From assembly GCA_003024985.2 (NCBI GenBank), contig PXIH01S0027742.1: a DNA stretch of 12,402 nt; one strand, written 5' to 3'. The DNA comes from Euperipatoides rowelli (taxonomy: Eukaryota; Onychophora; Udeonychophora; Euonychophora; Peripatopsidae). Below, in pieces: positions 1 to 7,225 of the stretch (positions within the stretch are counted from its first letter, which is position 1; every line of letters begins with the position of its first letter). Both the position numbers and the translations under genes were made by a program. Below the pieces are notes generated by a model, which did no database searches, had not been told where the DNA came from, and worked only from the letters and a program-made list of their open reading frames with translations.

Positions 1-14
1 TTTTTGATCATGGC

Positions 15-75
15 CCAACATATACTTTATTACAATGACCACATGGGATGGTCATTATAATAAAATATATGTTGG
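15..75. repeat. Inverted repeat, 27-bp arms, 7-nt loop
   Basis: Arm 15-41 (starting CCAACATATAC) and arm 49-75 (ending ATATATGTTGG) are reverse complements with two mismatches, separated by CATGGGA. The right arm encodes the IYVG strand of the GIY-YIG relic, so it is probably the original. The left arm sits where upstream coding sequence should be and looks like an inverted copy, as produced by template switching at a hairpin. Confidence 0.9.
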
Positions 76-324
76 CCAAACAAAGTGACCCCTTGGGACA
101 TGGATTAAAGAGCACAAAAATTGTGTCCCAAAGGGAAAGATCAATGGGTCATTCTGAACATACTCGGAAGTGGAAACAAGAAATGACCTGATGGCACAAA
201 AATAATGCATAGGAATAAGAATACCAATGAAACATTTTTGAAAGGATAGGAAATACAAGAAAATTATGTTTTTGAAAGGAACAAAAGAGGTGCAATACCA
301 AAATTCTATAAGACATTTAAATAA
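65..324 (+). pseudogene. GIY-YIG endonuclease relic of a Penelope-like retroelement
   Basis: In Penelope-like elements the GIY-YIG domain follows the reverse transcriptase and nicks target DNA. Here 65-88 reads IYVGQTK followed by a stop, then PLGTWIKEHKNCVPKGKING. This matches the family's Y-[IV]-G-[QK]-T core and the following R..EH helix. After a frame change near 155-190, the frame starting at 190 reads DGTKIMHRNKNTNETFLKG, a stop, then EIQENYVFERNKRGAIPKF. That is the usual C-terminal layout: a D..KI strand, an [FL]LE-type glutamate helix (the acidic residue is now a lysine) and a final NR..G..IP. At least three in-frame stops and one frameshift show it is dead. No reverse transcriptase is visible because the window begins here. 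The minus-strand ORF over 55-258 is only its shadow. The domain call is confident; assignment to Penelope-like elements rests on remembered family patterns. Confidence 0.72.
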
Positions 325-594
325 CTAATAGCAGGATTCATAACATCAATATTGCTTAACATAATAATATCCTTACTTGCATGATTTATTGTTTAGACAA
401 CTGTTCCATTTCAATACAATTTATAAAAAAAAATTGTTAAAATAATATCCATTTACTGATGCAGCGAGTACTTAGAACGTATATACCGTAAATTAAAAAA
501 CAAAGGCTGGTGAAAATGAAACAGTATATCATTCCCAACTACTCAAAAAATCCTTTTAGATAATCTTTTATTGTTGTAAAACACATAAAACCCT

Positions 595-609
595 CCCCCC
601 CCCCCCCCC
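595..609 (+). repeat. Poly-C tract (15 bases)
   Basis: Fifteen consecutive C, then GCC, in otherwise AT-rich DNA. It is matched by an equally long poly-G tract at 2804-2818. Such runs are prone to length errors in sequencing. Confidence 0.95.
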
Positions 610-704
610 GCCTTATCTTCCTTTCCCCTTATAAAAATATTTAAATTTACGCTCACTCACCCCCTACCCCTTATGATTAACAAAATTAAAATTCCAATTT
701 ACTG

Positions 705-719
705 CACACACACACACAC
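705..719. repeat. CA dinucleotide microsatellite
   Basis: About seven and a half uninterrupted CA units. It is a short, ordinary microsatellite. Confidence 0.9.
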
Positions 720-861
720 TTCTTCCCTCTTTCCTGGCCACTAAGAAAAGCTTTACTAATTGCATTACATTTATGTAAAAGGATTAGGATATTACTTTTT
801 TTTAAAATGAGTGTATTCAATAAAATAAATCAAGTAGAATAATTTTTATATCAGTGAAGTC

Positions 862-885
862 TTTTTTTTTTTTTTTTTTTTTTTT
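862..885. repeat. Poly-T tract (24 bases)
   Basis: Twenty-four consecutive T, the longest homopolymer in the window. On the minus strand it would be an A-tail, but no retroposed body is recognisable to its right. Confidence 0.9.
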
Positions 886-1140
886 GGATACTGGTTATTT
901 ATACTGTAATTTTGCTGATAAAATTATAATAATTTAAAGTTTGATTTGACAAAGATCAAAGATAAAAATTATTCTGCTAGTGTCCTACACTCCAAGATTA
1001 GAATAATAAAATAAGAAAAGACACAAAGCTTAATGTAGAGTTATTTTATATTTTGATAAAAAAAAAAAGAAATTTGATATAAAGATACAGTTGAGATATA
1101 TATTTTATCTGATGACCATATAAGGTCTGTGCTTAGTTTA

Positions 1141-1255
1141 GTACCGGCCTGGGCAAATCCTGACCATGGGCCAGTTGCAGCCCCTTTCGATATATTGCCT
1201 GGCCTGCGAAAAAATTAAAAAATATATACTGGAACAATCTGGCTCGCAAGCTTAT
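1141..1255. mobile_element. Possible hAT-type transposon end, decayed
   Basis: This is an isolated GC-richer patch. It contains the words CCTGGGCAAAT, GGGCCAGTTGCAGCCC, CCTGGCCTGCGAA and TCTGGCTCGCAAG. Repeated short GGCC/GCGA words after a GGGCAAA start are typical of the subterminal regions of many animal hAT elements (GGGCAAACT..GGCCCGCGGGCC..). No transposase, second terminus or 8-bp target duplication could be identified. The assignment rests on remembered element ends and is tentative. The rest of the patch may be AT-rich internal sequence of a short non-autonomous copy. Confidence 0.4.
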
Positions 1256-2147
1256 ACAATTTTTTAAAACTATCGTAAATCATTCTACATTATAAAGACA
1301 GTAGGCTATAACAAAAATTATTTTTATCGTCATTCTTTTAATTCATATTAGCATTTCATTTTAGTATTGTCTTATGCCTGTGCCAAGCAGCTAAAAGTGT
1401 TAAATCATAAGCAGTATGCTAATTTTGAGCTTATTGCTTACCATATTAATAGTATATCACAATATTCTTTTACAATCACAAGACACCAAAGTTCAAACTG
1501 CTCAAAATATTTTTTTTTTTGGATCTTCCACTCCCTCCCCTATCATTTTCCCAGTCTCATATTACTTCGGCCCTCCAAACTTTTCCATGCTGGTGCTTTC
1601 AATCTGGTCCCTAGTCAAAAAGATTTACCAAGGCCTGATTTATCCTAATTGAACTGAATTATTGTATATTTTAAAATAATGCATCTATCTTTTCAACAAA
1701 ATTTAATCAAGTTGAAAGCAGTTTTTTTTTTTTTTTTTTTAATGTACGTTTTGTTGATTTCTTGTTGCATTTGATGAGATTTTTATTTTATTTTTGGTTG
1801 TATGGACTACAGGTCCATTGTTTATCTTTACTAGCCTATGCACCACCCCCTTCTCCCAGTCGATCCTAGTTATAACTACTGTATATAGTTTCTTATGTTC
1901 TTATGGAAGTTGTACATGCATATCCCCCACTCAGGCCCTGGGACTACAGCCCCATGCAACCCCCCTATGTAGGGCCCTAATCTTTACTAAGAATAGGCTA
2001 TTTTTCCCAGTCCTACATGTGCCTAGTTAAATTTCATATTCTAGAGTTTTGTAGTTAATGGGTTAATTAGCTTAAATGTTTTGTTTGATATGCATATATT
2101 TACAATATATACTGTATATAAACTATAAGATATTTGTTATTTTACAG
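1256..2147. other. Non-coding stretch, probably intron
   Basis: No exon could be supported. Two patches (about 1520-1650 and 1790-2030) are richer in C and pyrimidines and contain open frames of 78-93 codons. Their translations show no domain, carry no splice signals that fit, and look like low-complexity pyrimidine-rich DNA. A 19-base T run is at 1722-1740. The last bases before 2148 form a polypyrimidine-like splice acceptor. Confidence 0.5.
2134..2147 (+). promoter_or_regulatory. 3' splice site (acceptor)
   Basis: TTTGTTATTTTACAG is a T-rich tract ending in CAG immediately before an open coding stretch of 36 codons. It fits the animal acceptor consensus well and sets the start of the exon at 2148. 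Confidence 0.7.
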
Positions 2148-2258
2148 GAATACTCAAGCAAGCAGTTGTTGGCTTTGGTTAACCTCAGTCATGTAAACAA
2201 GAAAACACGTCAAAAACTTACCAGTATGATTGAAGAGTGGGATCGAATCAAACGGTGA
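2148..2258 (+). CDS. Terminal coding exon of an unidentified spliced gene
   Basis: The exon starts in phase 0 after the acceptor and encodes 36 residues, beginning EYSSKQLLALVNLSHVNKKT and ending IEEWDRIKR, then TGA. The peptide is charged and helix-forming: a leucine-rich start (KQLLALVNL) followed by a Lys/Arg/Glu-rich helix. Its composition is more even and GC-richer than the flanking DNA, as expected of real coding sequence. The open frame runs upstream to 2076 only by reading through the T-rich acceptor, so the 60-codon version is not the real protein. I do not recognise the family. An all-helical tail like this could end a tethering-complex subunit or a coiled-coil protein, but that is a guess. 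Upstream exons lie outside the window or are unseen. AATAAA follows at 2365. Confidence 0.62.
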   Translation, partial: EYSSKQLLALVNLSHVNKKTRQKLTSMIEEWDRIKR

Positions 2259-2364
2259 AAGGATATTTATCTTGTGAAAAATTCATACCAGGAATTAAGC
2301 CCCATGCTTAGCTGTCTTTTATAATTTAGATAAAAGCAATGAAAGATATCATCTTCACTAATGG

Positions 2365-2370
2365 AATAAA
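2365..2370 (+). terminator. Polyadenylation signal AATAAA
   Basis: A canonical AATAAA, 107 bases after the TGA at 2256-2258. T-rich sequence and a TGTTTT element follow within 25 bases, as expected downstream of a cleavage site. It gives the upstream gene a short 3' UTR. AATAAA is common in DNA this AT-rich, so the call depends on the exon being real. Confidence 0.5.
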
Positions 2371-2626
2371 TATTTTAAAATATCTGTTTTCATTTTTGAA
2401 AAAAAAAAATGGGGTGAAATGGGGCAGAGTTCTAGGATCAGACTCTTCAGTCCTCTTCTAATGGTGACATACATTTTTTTTTTTACAGAAGAAAAAAAAA
2501 CAACAAGTATTTCTGTTCTTTGAATTCCAATATATTATTCCATTTTTAAAATATTAGTGAAATGTATTATTACAATTTATACTATTTAATATACTGTACA
2601 TATGCAGTAAATATGTGTATACAGTA

Positions 2627-2653
2627 TATACTGTACATTATATGTACAGTATA
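2627..2653. repeat. Perfect hairpin, 12-bp arms, 3-nt loop
   Basis: TATACTGTACAT at 2627-2638 and ATGTACAGTATA at 2642-2653 are perfect reverse complements around TAT. It sits in a cluster of TACTGTA/TACAGTA words (2590-2700). Confidence 0.85.
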
Positions 2654-2803
2654 CCAATTTATATATGTATATAGTGTATGATATTTGTGTAATACTGTAT
2701 ATATTCATTATTCCTGTCATTCAAAATAATAGACTATTACATCAGCATTCTCCTCACTCCCAACCTATTATAGAAATCTGATTTTTCTAAATGGTCTTAG
2801 GTT

Positions 2804-2818
2804 GGGGGGGGGGGGGGG
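2804..2818 (+). repeat. Poly-G tract (15 bases)
   Basis: Fifteen consecutive G, followed by a T-rich stretch with GTTTTTGTTTTG. It is long enough for slippage and for four-stranded G structures. Confidence 0.95.
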
Positions 2819-3127
2819 TTGGTTTTTGTTTTGTTTTTCATTTTAATAAGGAATTTTACCAATGTTTTTGGATTGTTTTCTTCTTTGAATGACTAATTAA
2901 TTGAACATAATTTACAAGAGTTGTACATTTAAGTTAATTGGAGAAACTGCTTATTTCAGGCCATTGGGGTTGGAATCTTTTGTATAATTTATAAATATAT
3001 TGGGAGCTTTGTAATTATTAACATCAATTGCTGCTATTTGATTTCAATACAGTTTATGAGAACTTTATATATTTTTTTCAAGAAAAATGTCAAGTTGTCG
3101 TTCATTCCATATTGGACTGTCAATTTC

Positions 3128-3151
3128 ATTTCATCACTAAAGTGATGAAAT
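3128..3151. repeat. Perfect hairpin, 11-bp arms, 2-nt loop
   Basis: ATTTCATCACT at 3128-3138 and AGTGATGAAAT at 3141-3151 are exact reverse complements around AA. No gene context is seen. Confidence 0.85.
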
Positions 3152-3431
3152 TTATTAATCATTATTTTCATCATTGCCTTCCCTTTCCTCTTAACCTTCG
3201 ATTGCGTATTTTATAGGATTCCAAAGAGACCCAACTTTTTTGGCTACTGTAAATATTTATATTTTGTGACCATTGGTCTTTTAGATTTTATTAATTATGT
3301 TTATATTCATATTGGGAGCCTTTTTTTTTAAGTGCATACATACTGTACATACATAATAGAATTTGGGAGGGCCGGCCTACCTATACGTTGAGCAGTGGAA
3401 TAGTCTTTCTTGCAAGTAGATTACAATATTT

Positions 3432-3448
3432 AAAAAAAAAAAAAAAAA
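3432..3448. repeat. Poly-A tract (17 bases)
   Basis: Seventeen consecutive A without a polyadenylation signal in the preceding 40 bases. It is probably a simple homopolymer and not a retroposon tail. Confidence 0.9.
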
Positions 3449-5916
3449 GATACAAGGAATTGGAAAATTTAATGAAATTATGTTTATAAATCTGGGTCCA
3501 ATTCCAAGTTGATAGGGTCATGTTTACTTCACCCATATTGAGTTAAGAGATTAAAAACAAAGTCCTCTTCTTAAGGATCAAGTCAAAAGTAGAATCCTCC
3601 CTGGAAGCCCAGATTAAAAGTGTACTCTCTGAAGACCAAATTAGAGTCAAAAATCATTTTCTTCATTTTGAAAATTGTCTAAAAATTTGATTTACATAAA
3701 ATTAACGTTCAATTATTCAAGAATTGTAGTCTCAAGACAACTTAACTGATGAAGCCGATTCAATGATAAATTTTTAGAATGGAATAACTGGTAATTTAAA
3801 TTTAGAATAATTAAATTCCAATCACAATTGAATTAAAAGTTAAGTAAAAGGAACAACCAAAATTTTTAAAAGCATGATGGATGGCTAATTTATGCATATT
3901 CCTTTTGTGATGACCAGGATAGCAAGGCATGGAGACAATAGATAGAAAGGCCTTTATTTGGAGAAATTATGTTAACAATGGGGATCCTTGTTTTGAACAA
4001 AGAATTTAAACATGTTTTTGCTAAATTAAAAATATTTATTTTAAAATAAAAAATCAAATATAAATTTTCTAAATAATGCTTATAGGGATTATACATTAGA
4101 TGACATACTGTATATGAAATAATTCAGACAGTTGGTTATCAATGTTACAAAATAATTGACTTCATGACAATTTTCTATAGTCTGTTTTTCCACACTCAGA
4201 TTCCAATGGGCTAACGGTCACAGTTTAACTGATAAACGCTGTAAGGAAGACTCGTACAAAATTCATAAATTACGGAAAAATTTCAAATAATGTCAAAATT
4301 GCATTAAAAGAAATAAAATAAAAGTATAATAATTCTGAATAATAGATTTAAAAAAGGTTACTAATTGTGGAAGTTAATCAACGCAGGCTGAATTATTGTA
4401 CATCTCAAACAACAAACAGTAAGTTTAGGAAAAGAATATAGTACTGTACAAACAATCAATTTAATTTTCATATGAAACTGATAAAATATTAAAATTTAAA
4501 AAAAAAAAATACTGAACAAGAAAAATTCTGCAAAAATGCATGATTCTTTAATTTGTTTGAAGATTTGAATAGATTGAAAGTTTATGTAAATAAAAATGTT
4601 TTCATTTTTTATTATACAGTAAGTTCAACAAAGACGGCTCTACTTTATTTTTACTATTTATTCAACATAGGATTTATAGTTCAACAATAATTATAGAAAA
4701 ATTCCTCAAAATTTCCAGTTTTGTAAGCATAAAGATAGAAGCCTGAAATATGAAAATTGACTTCATAAGAATTAATAATCATTTTTATTCGGCTCGAGGC
4801 AAAACAAACTTCACACATATGCTGCTCTCCAAAATCAGGATTCTAGTATTTTAATAAAAATTGAAATCCAAAATTAGGACATCTCTATTATTATTATTGT
4901 GTTGGTTATGAAAATCCTGTACAAATACAAATGTGCCGGAATATAAACAGAAATTCATAAATAGGATTTAAAAATCCATATTTCTGTCTGTCTGTGATAT
5001 TTGCTTTTCTCTAATGAAACAATGCTAAAATAAAATGTAAAACTGAGTCCAATATTCAATTAAGAGTTTATTTATTACAGCTCTAAAAACATAAATGGTG
5101 AAAAGTAGGTCTAATTAGCCTATAGTCTCTTCTCCATAAAAGATTCATTTGACTGCAATAAAAAAAAATTGTCTACTGAATATTGCTTAGCAAAGACAAA
5201 ATAAAAATTATCTATAACTTGGTCTAAACTGCAGTGGACAGAACTTGACTATTAATTACATTTAAATATTCTAAATATTAATAATTATATTCTTGTGAAA
5301 AATTATTTTTTCACATGTATTCAAAATATAGGCTACATATAAATACCTAAAACATTAAGAAAATTAATTATTAAATGAAACTCTTATGAGAAAAAAGTTT
5401 AATTGGGAAAACACTCGATTCTTAATGGACAGTCTAATTGGAATTATAACAATTAATTTGTAAGAAATTAGATATCAATAAATTAGTTAATTAAGACCAT
5501 ATATAATGTATTGAGGATAACAAAGTTCATGTTTAAATAATCTGGAATTTCTTATCTGTAAAAAAAAATGGTATCCCTATCCCCAATCTTCCATTTCATT
5601 TATAATTAAAATTTTAAAGTTTACAAAAAAAAAAGTTCACTAGTCATTTACATTAATGTTAAATCTTTTAAGCATCAAGTTTGGGGCACAATAATCTTTT
5701 TCCTAATTTTGAATAAAGAAAATTTTATAAGACTGGTATGGACTAATATCTGTAAATTTGAAATTACATTGTAATATTGTAAAACACCCAGTTTGTATTA
5801 AATACATTATGCTTGACCTAAATTGTATCACGTTTGTCACTCCCTGAAAGGAATTAATTTTTAAGGCAACTTTGTTAATGGCTGTAATATATATTTTTTA
5901 AAGTATATTTTTTTTC

Positions 5917-5951
5917 AATAAAAAATTGTATAAATTTACAAAAAAAAAAAA
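5917..5951 (+). terminator. AATAAA plus A-tract: distal 3' end or retroposed tail
   Basis: AATAAA at 5917-5922 is followed 17 bases later by 12 consecutive A (5940-5951). This spacing matches cleavage and polyadenylation. The preceding 250 bases read like a 3' UTR, non-repetitive with scattered T-rich elements. Two explanations fit: a second polyadenylation site of the + strand gene ending at 2258, or the fossil tail of a reverse-transcribed RNA. No coding remnant was found upstream to decide. Confidence 0.3.
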
Positions 5952-6817
5952 GTTTATGTATATAAAAATGTATTGTGTAAAATAGCTTTCATTTACTAAT
6001 TTCAGTGTCATTATTTAAGTTGTTTTTTTTTGTTCACAAAGTTGTAACAGATATCATGGCAGTTTATTATTAAGTAAAATTCCAATTTTTATTAAATTTG
6101 TTTTTCTAATAGATATATGGTAATGTTAAAAGTTCACAAGGTTTTTTTTTTTCTTTTAATAATTAAACATAGTTTTCAAAATTTAATTCTATTACAATGT
6201 ATACAAAATATTTGGGATTATCACTGATGTAAATGTTAAAATTTGTCAAATCTGTTATAATTAAAATAAACTTTGTTAGTTAAAATCATTTGGTTATGTA
6301 ATATTAAAATATGACTCTTATTAATAATGTTGAGTGACAATTGGATAAGAGTGCCAGTACAACTTGAAATCTCGGCCTTTTTATTTTATTGCAAACTGGC
6401 TAGAACCAAATGACGATTTACAATATAATTAACTGCATGTTTACATGCATGCTGTTAACCATGTTCTAAACTCAATAATTCAATTAATAGTTCATAATTT
6501 GATTTAACTAGCATTTCTGGTATGCTTTCAATGCATGACATGCTCCCCTAAACAGGCTTAAACACATCAACTTCCAAAAATTGATGTGTTTCCAGAGAAA
6601 AGGTCACAGGAAGTAAAACATCAGAGATTGAGCATGGTGCTAGTAATAGCAAATGAAACAGGGGTTTGTGTGTACATAAAACTTGAATTGAACTGATCTC
6701 ATTCTGATGCTAGGCTAATTAATGGAGCCTTGGCTCTTGATGGTTGCAGCTGGTCCACGTAGCATTTCCAAACATCCACTTTTCAAATTTTACTAATTAA
6801 GTAACAATTATACTTAC
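5952..6817. other. AT-rich non-coding region
   Basis: No coding frame or RNA is visible. A hairpin with 11-bp arms lies at 6560-6591. If the minus-strand exon at 6818-6847 is real, this stretch is its first intron. Confidence 0.5.
6560..6591. repeat. Perfect hairpin, 11-bp arms, 10-nt loop
   Basis: AAACACATCAA (6560-6570) and TTGATGTGTTT (6581-6591) are perfect reverse complements around CTTCCAAAAA. Confidence 0.85.
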
Positions 6818-6847
6818 GAGATTTACACACTCCCAATGTTCAGCCAT
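6818..6847 (-). CDS. Candidate first coding exon (10 codons) with GTAAGT donor
   Basis: Read on the minus strand, CAAAATGGCT gives an excellent start context and encodes MAEHWECVNL. CTC at 6820-6818 is followed directly by GTAAGTAT, a perfect 5' splice site, so the exon ends in phase 0. The same frame is open upstream to another ATG at 6943 (MSLAVKLTVD...), preceded by an in-frame TAA, so the exon could instead encode 42 residues. I prefer the ATG at 6847 because of its context. The peptide is too short to identify. The next exon would lie to the left, and none could be established. Chance occurrence remains possible, but this start context beside this donor within GC-richer DNA is suggestive. 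Confidence 0.38.
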
Positions 6848-7071
6848 TTTGCTTATAGCAAAAGTATAGGACAGCTTCACACGTGGGAAAACTTTGTACG
6901 CAAGGGGCACATGATCAACCGTCAGTTTCACAGCTAATGACATAGATCGTTAGCAATATCAGCGTAATCTCAAGACCGTTGTAATGATGACCACCGTTTT
7001 GCTGACATCATCAGTGGATCCTTTTTTTAATAAAACTGATGATTTGTTTAGTTTTTTTTATTCTGCGAAAC
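6848..7071. promoter_or_regulatory. Possible divergent promoter region
   Basis: This 224-base stretch separates the start of the minus-strand exon candidate (6847) from the start of the THAP reading frame (7072). It is GC-richer and less repetitive than its surroundings. It contains the E-box CACGTG (6880-6885), a TGACATCA motif (near 7004-7011) resembling AP-1/CRE half-sites, and several CCGT(C/T) words (near 6919, 6976 and 6991), two of which (ACCGTTG, ACCGTTT) resemble Myb sites on the opposite strand. No TATA box is convincingly placed for either direction. It is called from context only. Confidence 0.28.
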
Positions 7072-7199
7072 ATGCCTCACCCTTCTGTTCCTGGTTGCAA
7101 TGGTAATTGTAGAAGGGGCACAATGTCCGAGTTTATGGGTTTCCGAAAAATATTGAAATACGGAGAAAATGGGTGCATGGTATAAAAAGAGACCATTTC
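7072..7199 (+). pseudogene. THAP zinc-finger domain, N-terminal part (interrupted)
   Basis: THAP domains are C2CH zinc fingers that bind DNA in P-element-type transposases and their host-gene relatives. From the ATG at 7072 (context GAAACATG) the frame reads MPHPSVPGCNGNCRRG, the usual MP..C.VPGC.N start, but the first zinc cysteine is a proline (CCT, 7081-7083). The second cysteine (TGC, 7096-7098) is kept. A one-base loss near 7121 shifts the frame. From 7122 it reads NVRVYGFPKNIEIRRKW and then VHGIKRDHF, which contains the family's F-P....R..W...I.R..F core. At 7199 the match stops abruptly and the DNA becomes the 3' end of a minus-strand LINE. The remainder of the domain lies at 11691-11748. 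A lost cysteine, a frameshift and the insertion all show a pseudogene. I cannot tell whether it was a host gene or a transposase. Confidence 0.75.
7175..7199 (+). repeat. Target-site duplication, left copy
   Basis: The core TATAAAAAGAGACCATTTC at 7181-7199 matches 16 of 19 bases of TATTAAAAAAAACCATTTC at 11691-11709. A GCAT before each core may extend the repeat, with four extra bases in the right copy. The two copies flank the LINE exactly and encode the same THAP segment (IKRDHF against IKKNHF). This is the expected signature of target-primed insertion. Confidence 0.72.
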
Positions 7200-7225
7200 C
7201 TTTTCACAACTGCATACACAGTTAT

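Larger units (their letters stand above)
325..1140. other. AT-rich non-coding stretch with simple repeats
   Basis: No coding or RNA signal is visible here. The stretch holds a 15-base C run (595-609), a short CA microsatellite (705-719) and a 24-base T run (862-885). If the exon at 2148 belongs to a gene extending in from the left, this is intron. Confidence 0.6.
2371..5900. other. Long AT-rich non-coding region
   Basis: No ORF with recognisable content, no RNA gene and no transposon was found over 3.5 kb. It holds TACTGTA/TACAGTA-rich sequence (about 2580-2700), a 15-base G run (2804-2818), a 17-base A run (3432-3448) and hairpins at 2627-2653 and 3128-3151. The open frames at 3028-3216 (+) and 3890-4096 (-) have low-complexity, Phe/Ile/Asn-rich translations typical of random AT-rich DNA. 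Confidence 0.6.

Noticed and set aside
55-258. Minus-strand 67-codon open frame
   Set aside because: It is antisense to the GIY-YIG relic, whose family motifs read on the + strand.
1367-1652. Two overlapping + strand open frames of 93 and 78 codons
   Set aside because: They overlap in different frames. The translations are Ser/Phe/Ile/Pro-rich without any domain, and the open state follows from a pyrimidine-rich patch. No fitting splice signals.
1794-2030. 78-codon + strand open frame
   Set aside because: It lies in a C/T-rich patch with no recognisable domain and is probably intron just upstream of the acceptor at 2147.
3028-3216. 62-codon + strand open frame
   Set aside because: Phe/His/Ile-rich random-looking translation that contains the 3128-3151 hairpin; no exon signals.
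4190-4260. Another minus-strand acceptor-like site (CTTCCTTACAG near 4240) and weak similarity between 4213-4245 and 6917-6950
   Set aside because: The frame in phase with the candidate first exon stops after six codons, and the similarity is only a dozen scattered bases with gaps.
5520-5565. Possible minus-strand second exon for the 6818-6847 candidate: T-rich tract and ACAG acceptor near 5555, then 22 open codons
   Set aside because: The peptide (IRNSRLFKHELCYPQY...) ends quickly in a stop and has no support. T-rich tracts with CAG are common in this DNA.
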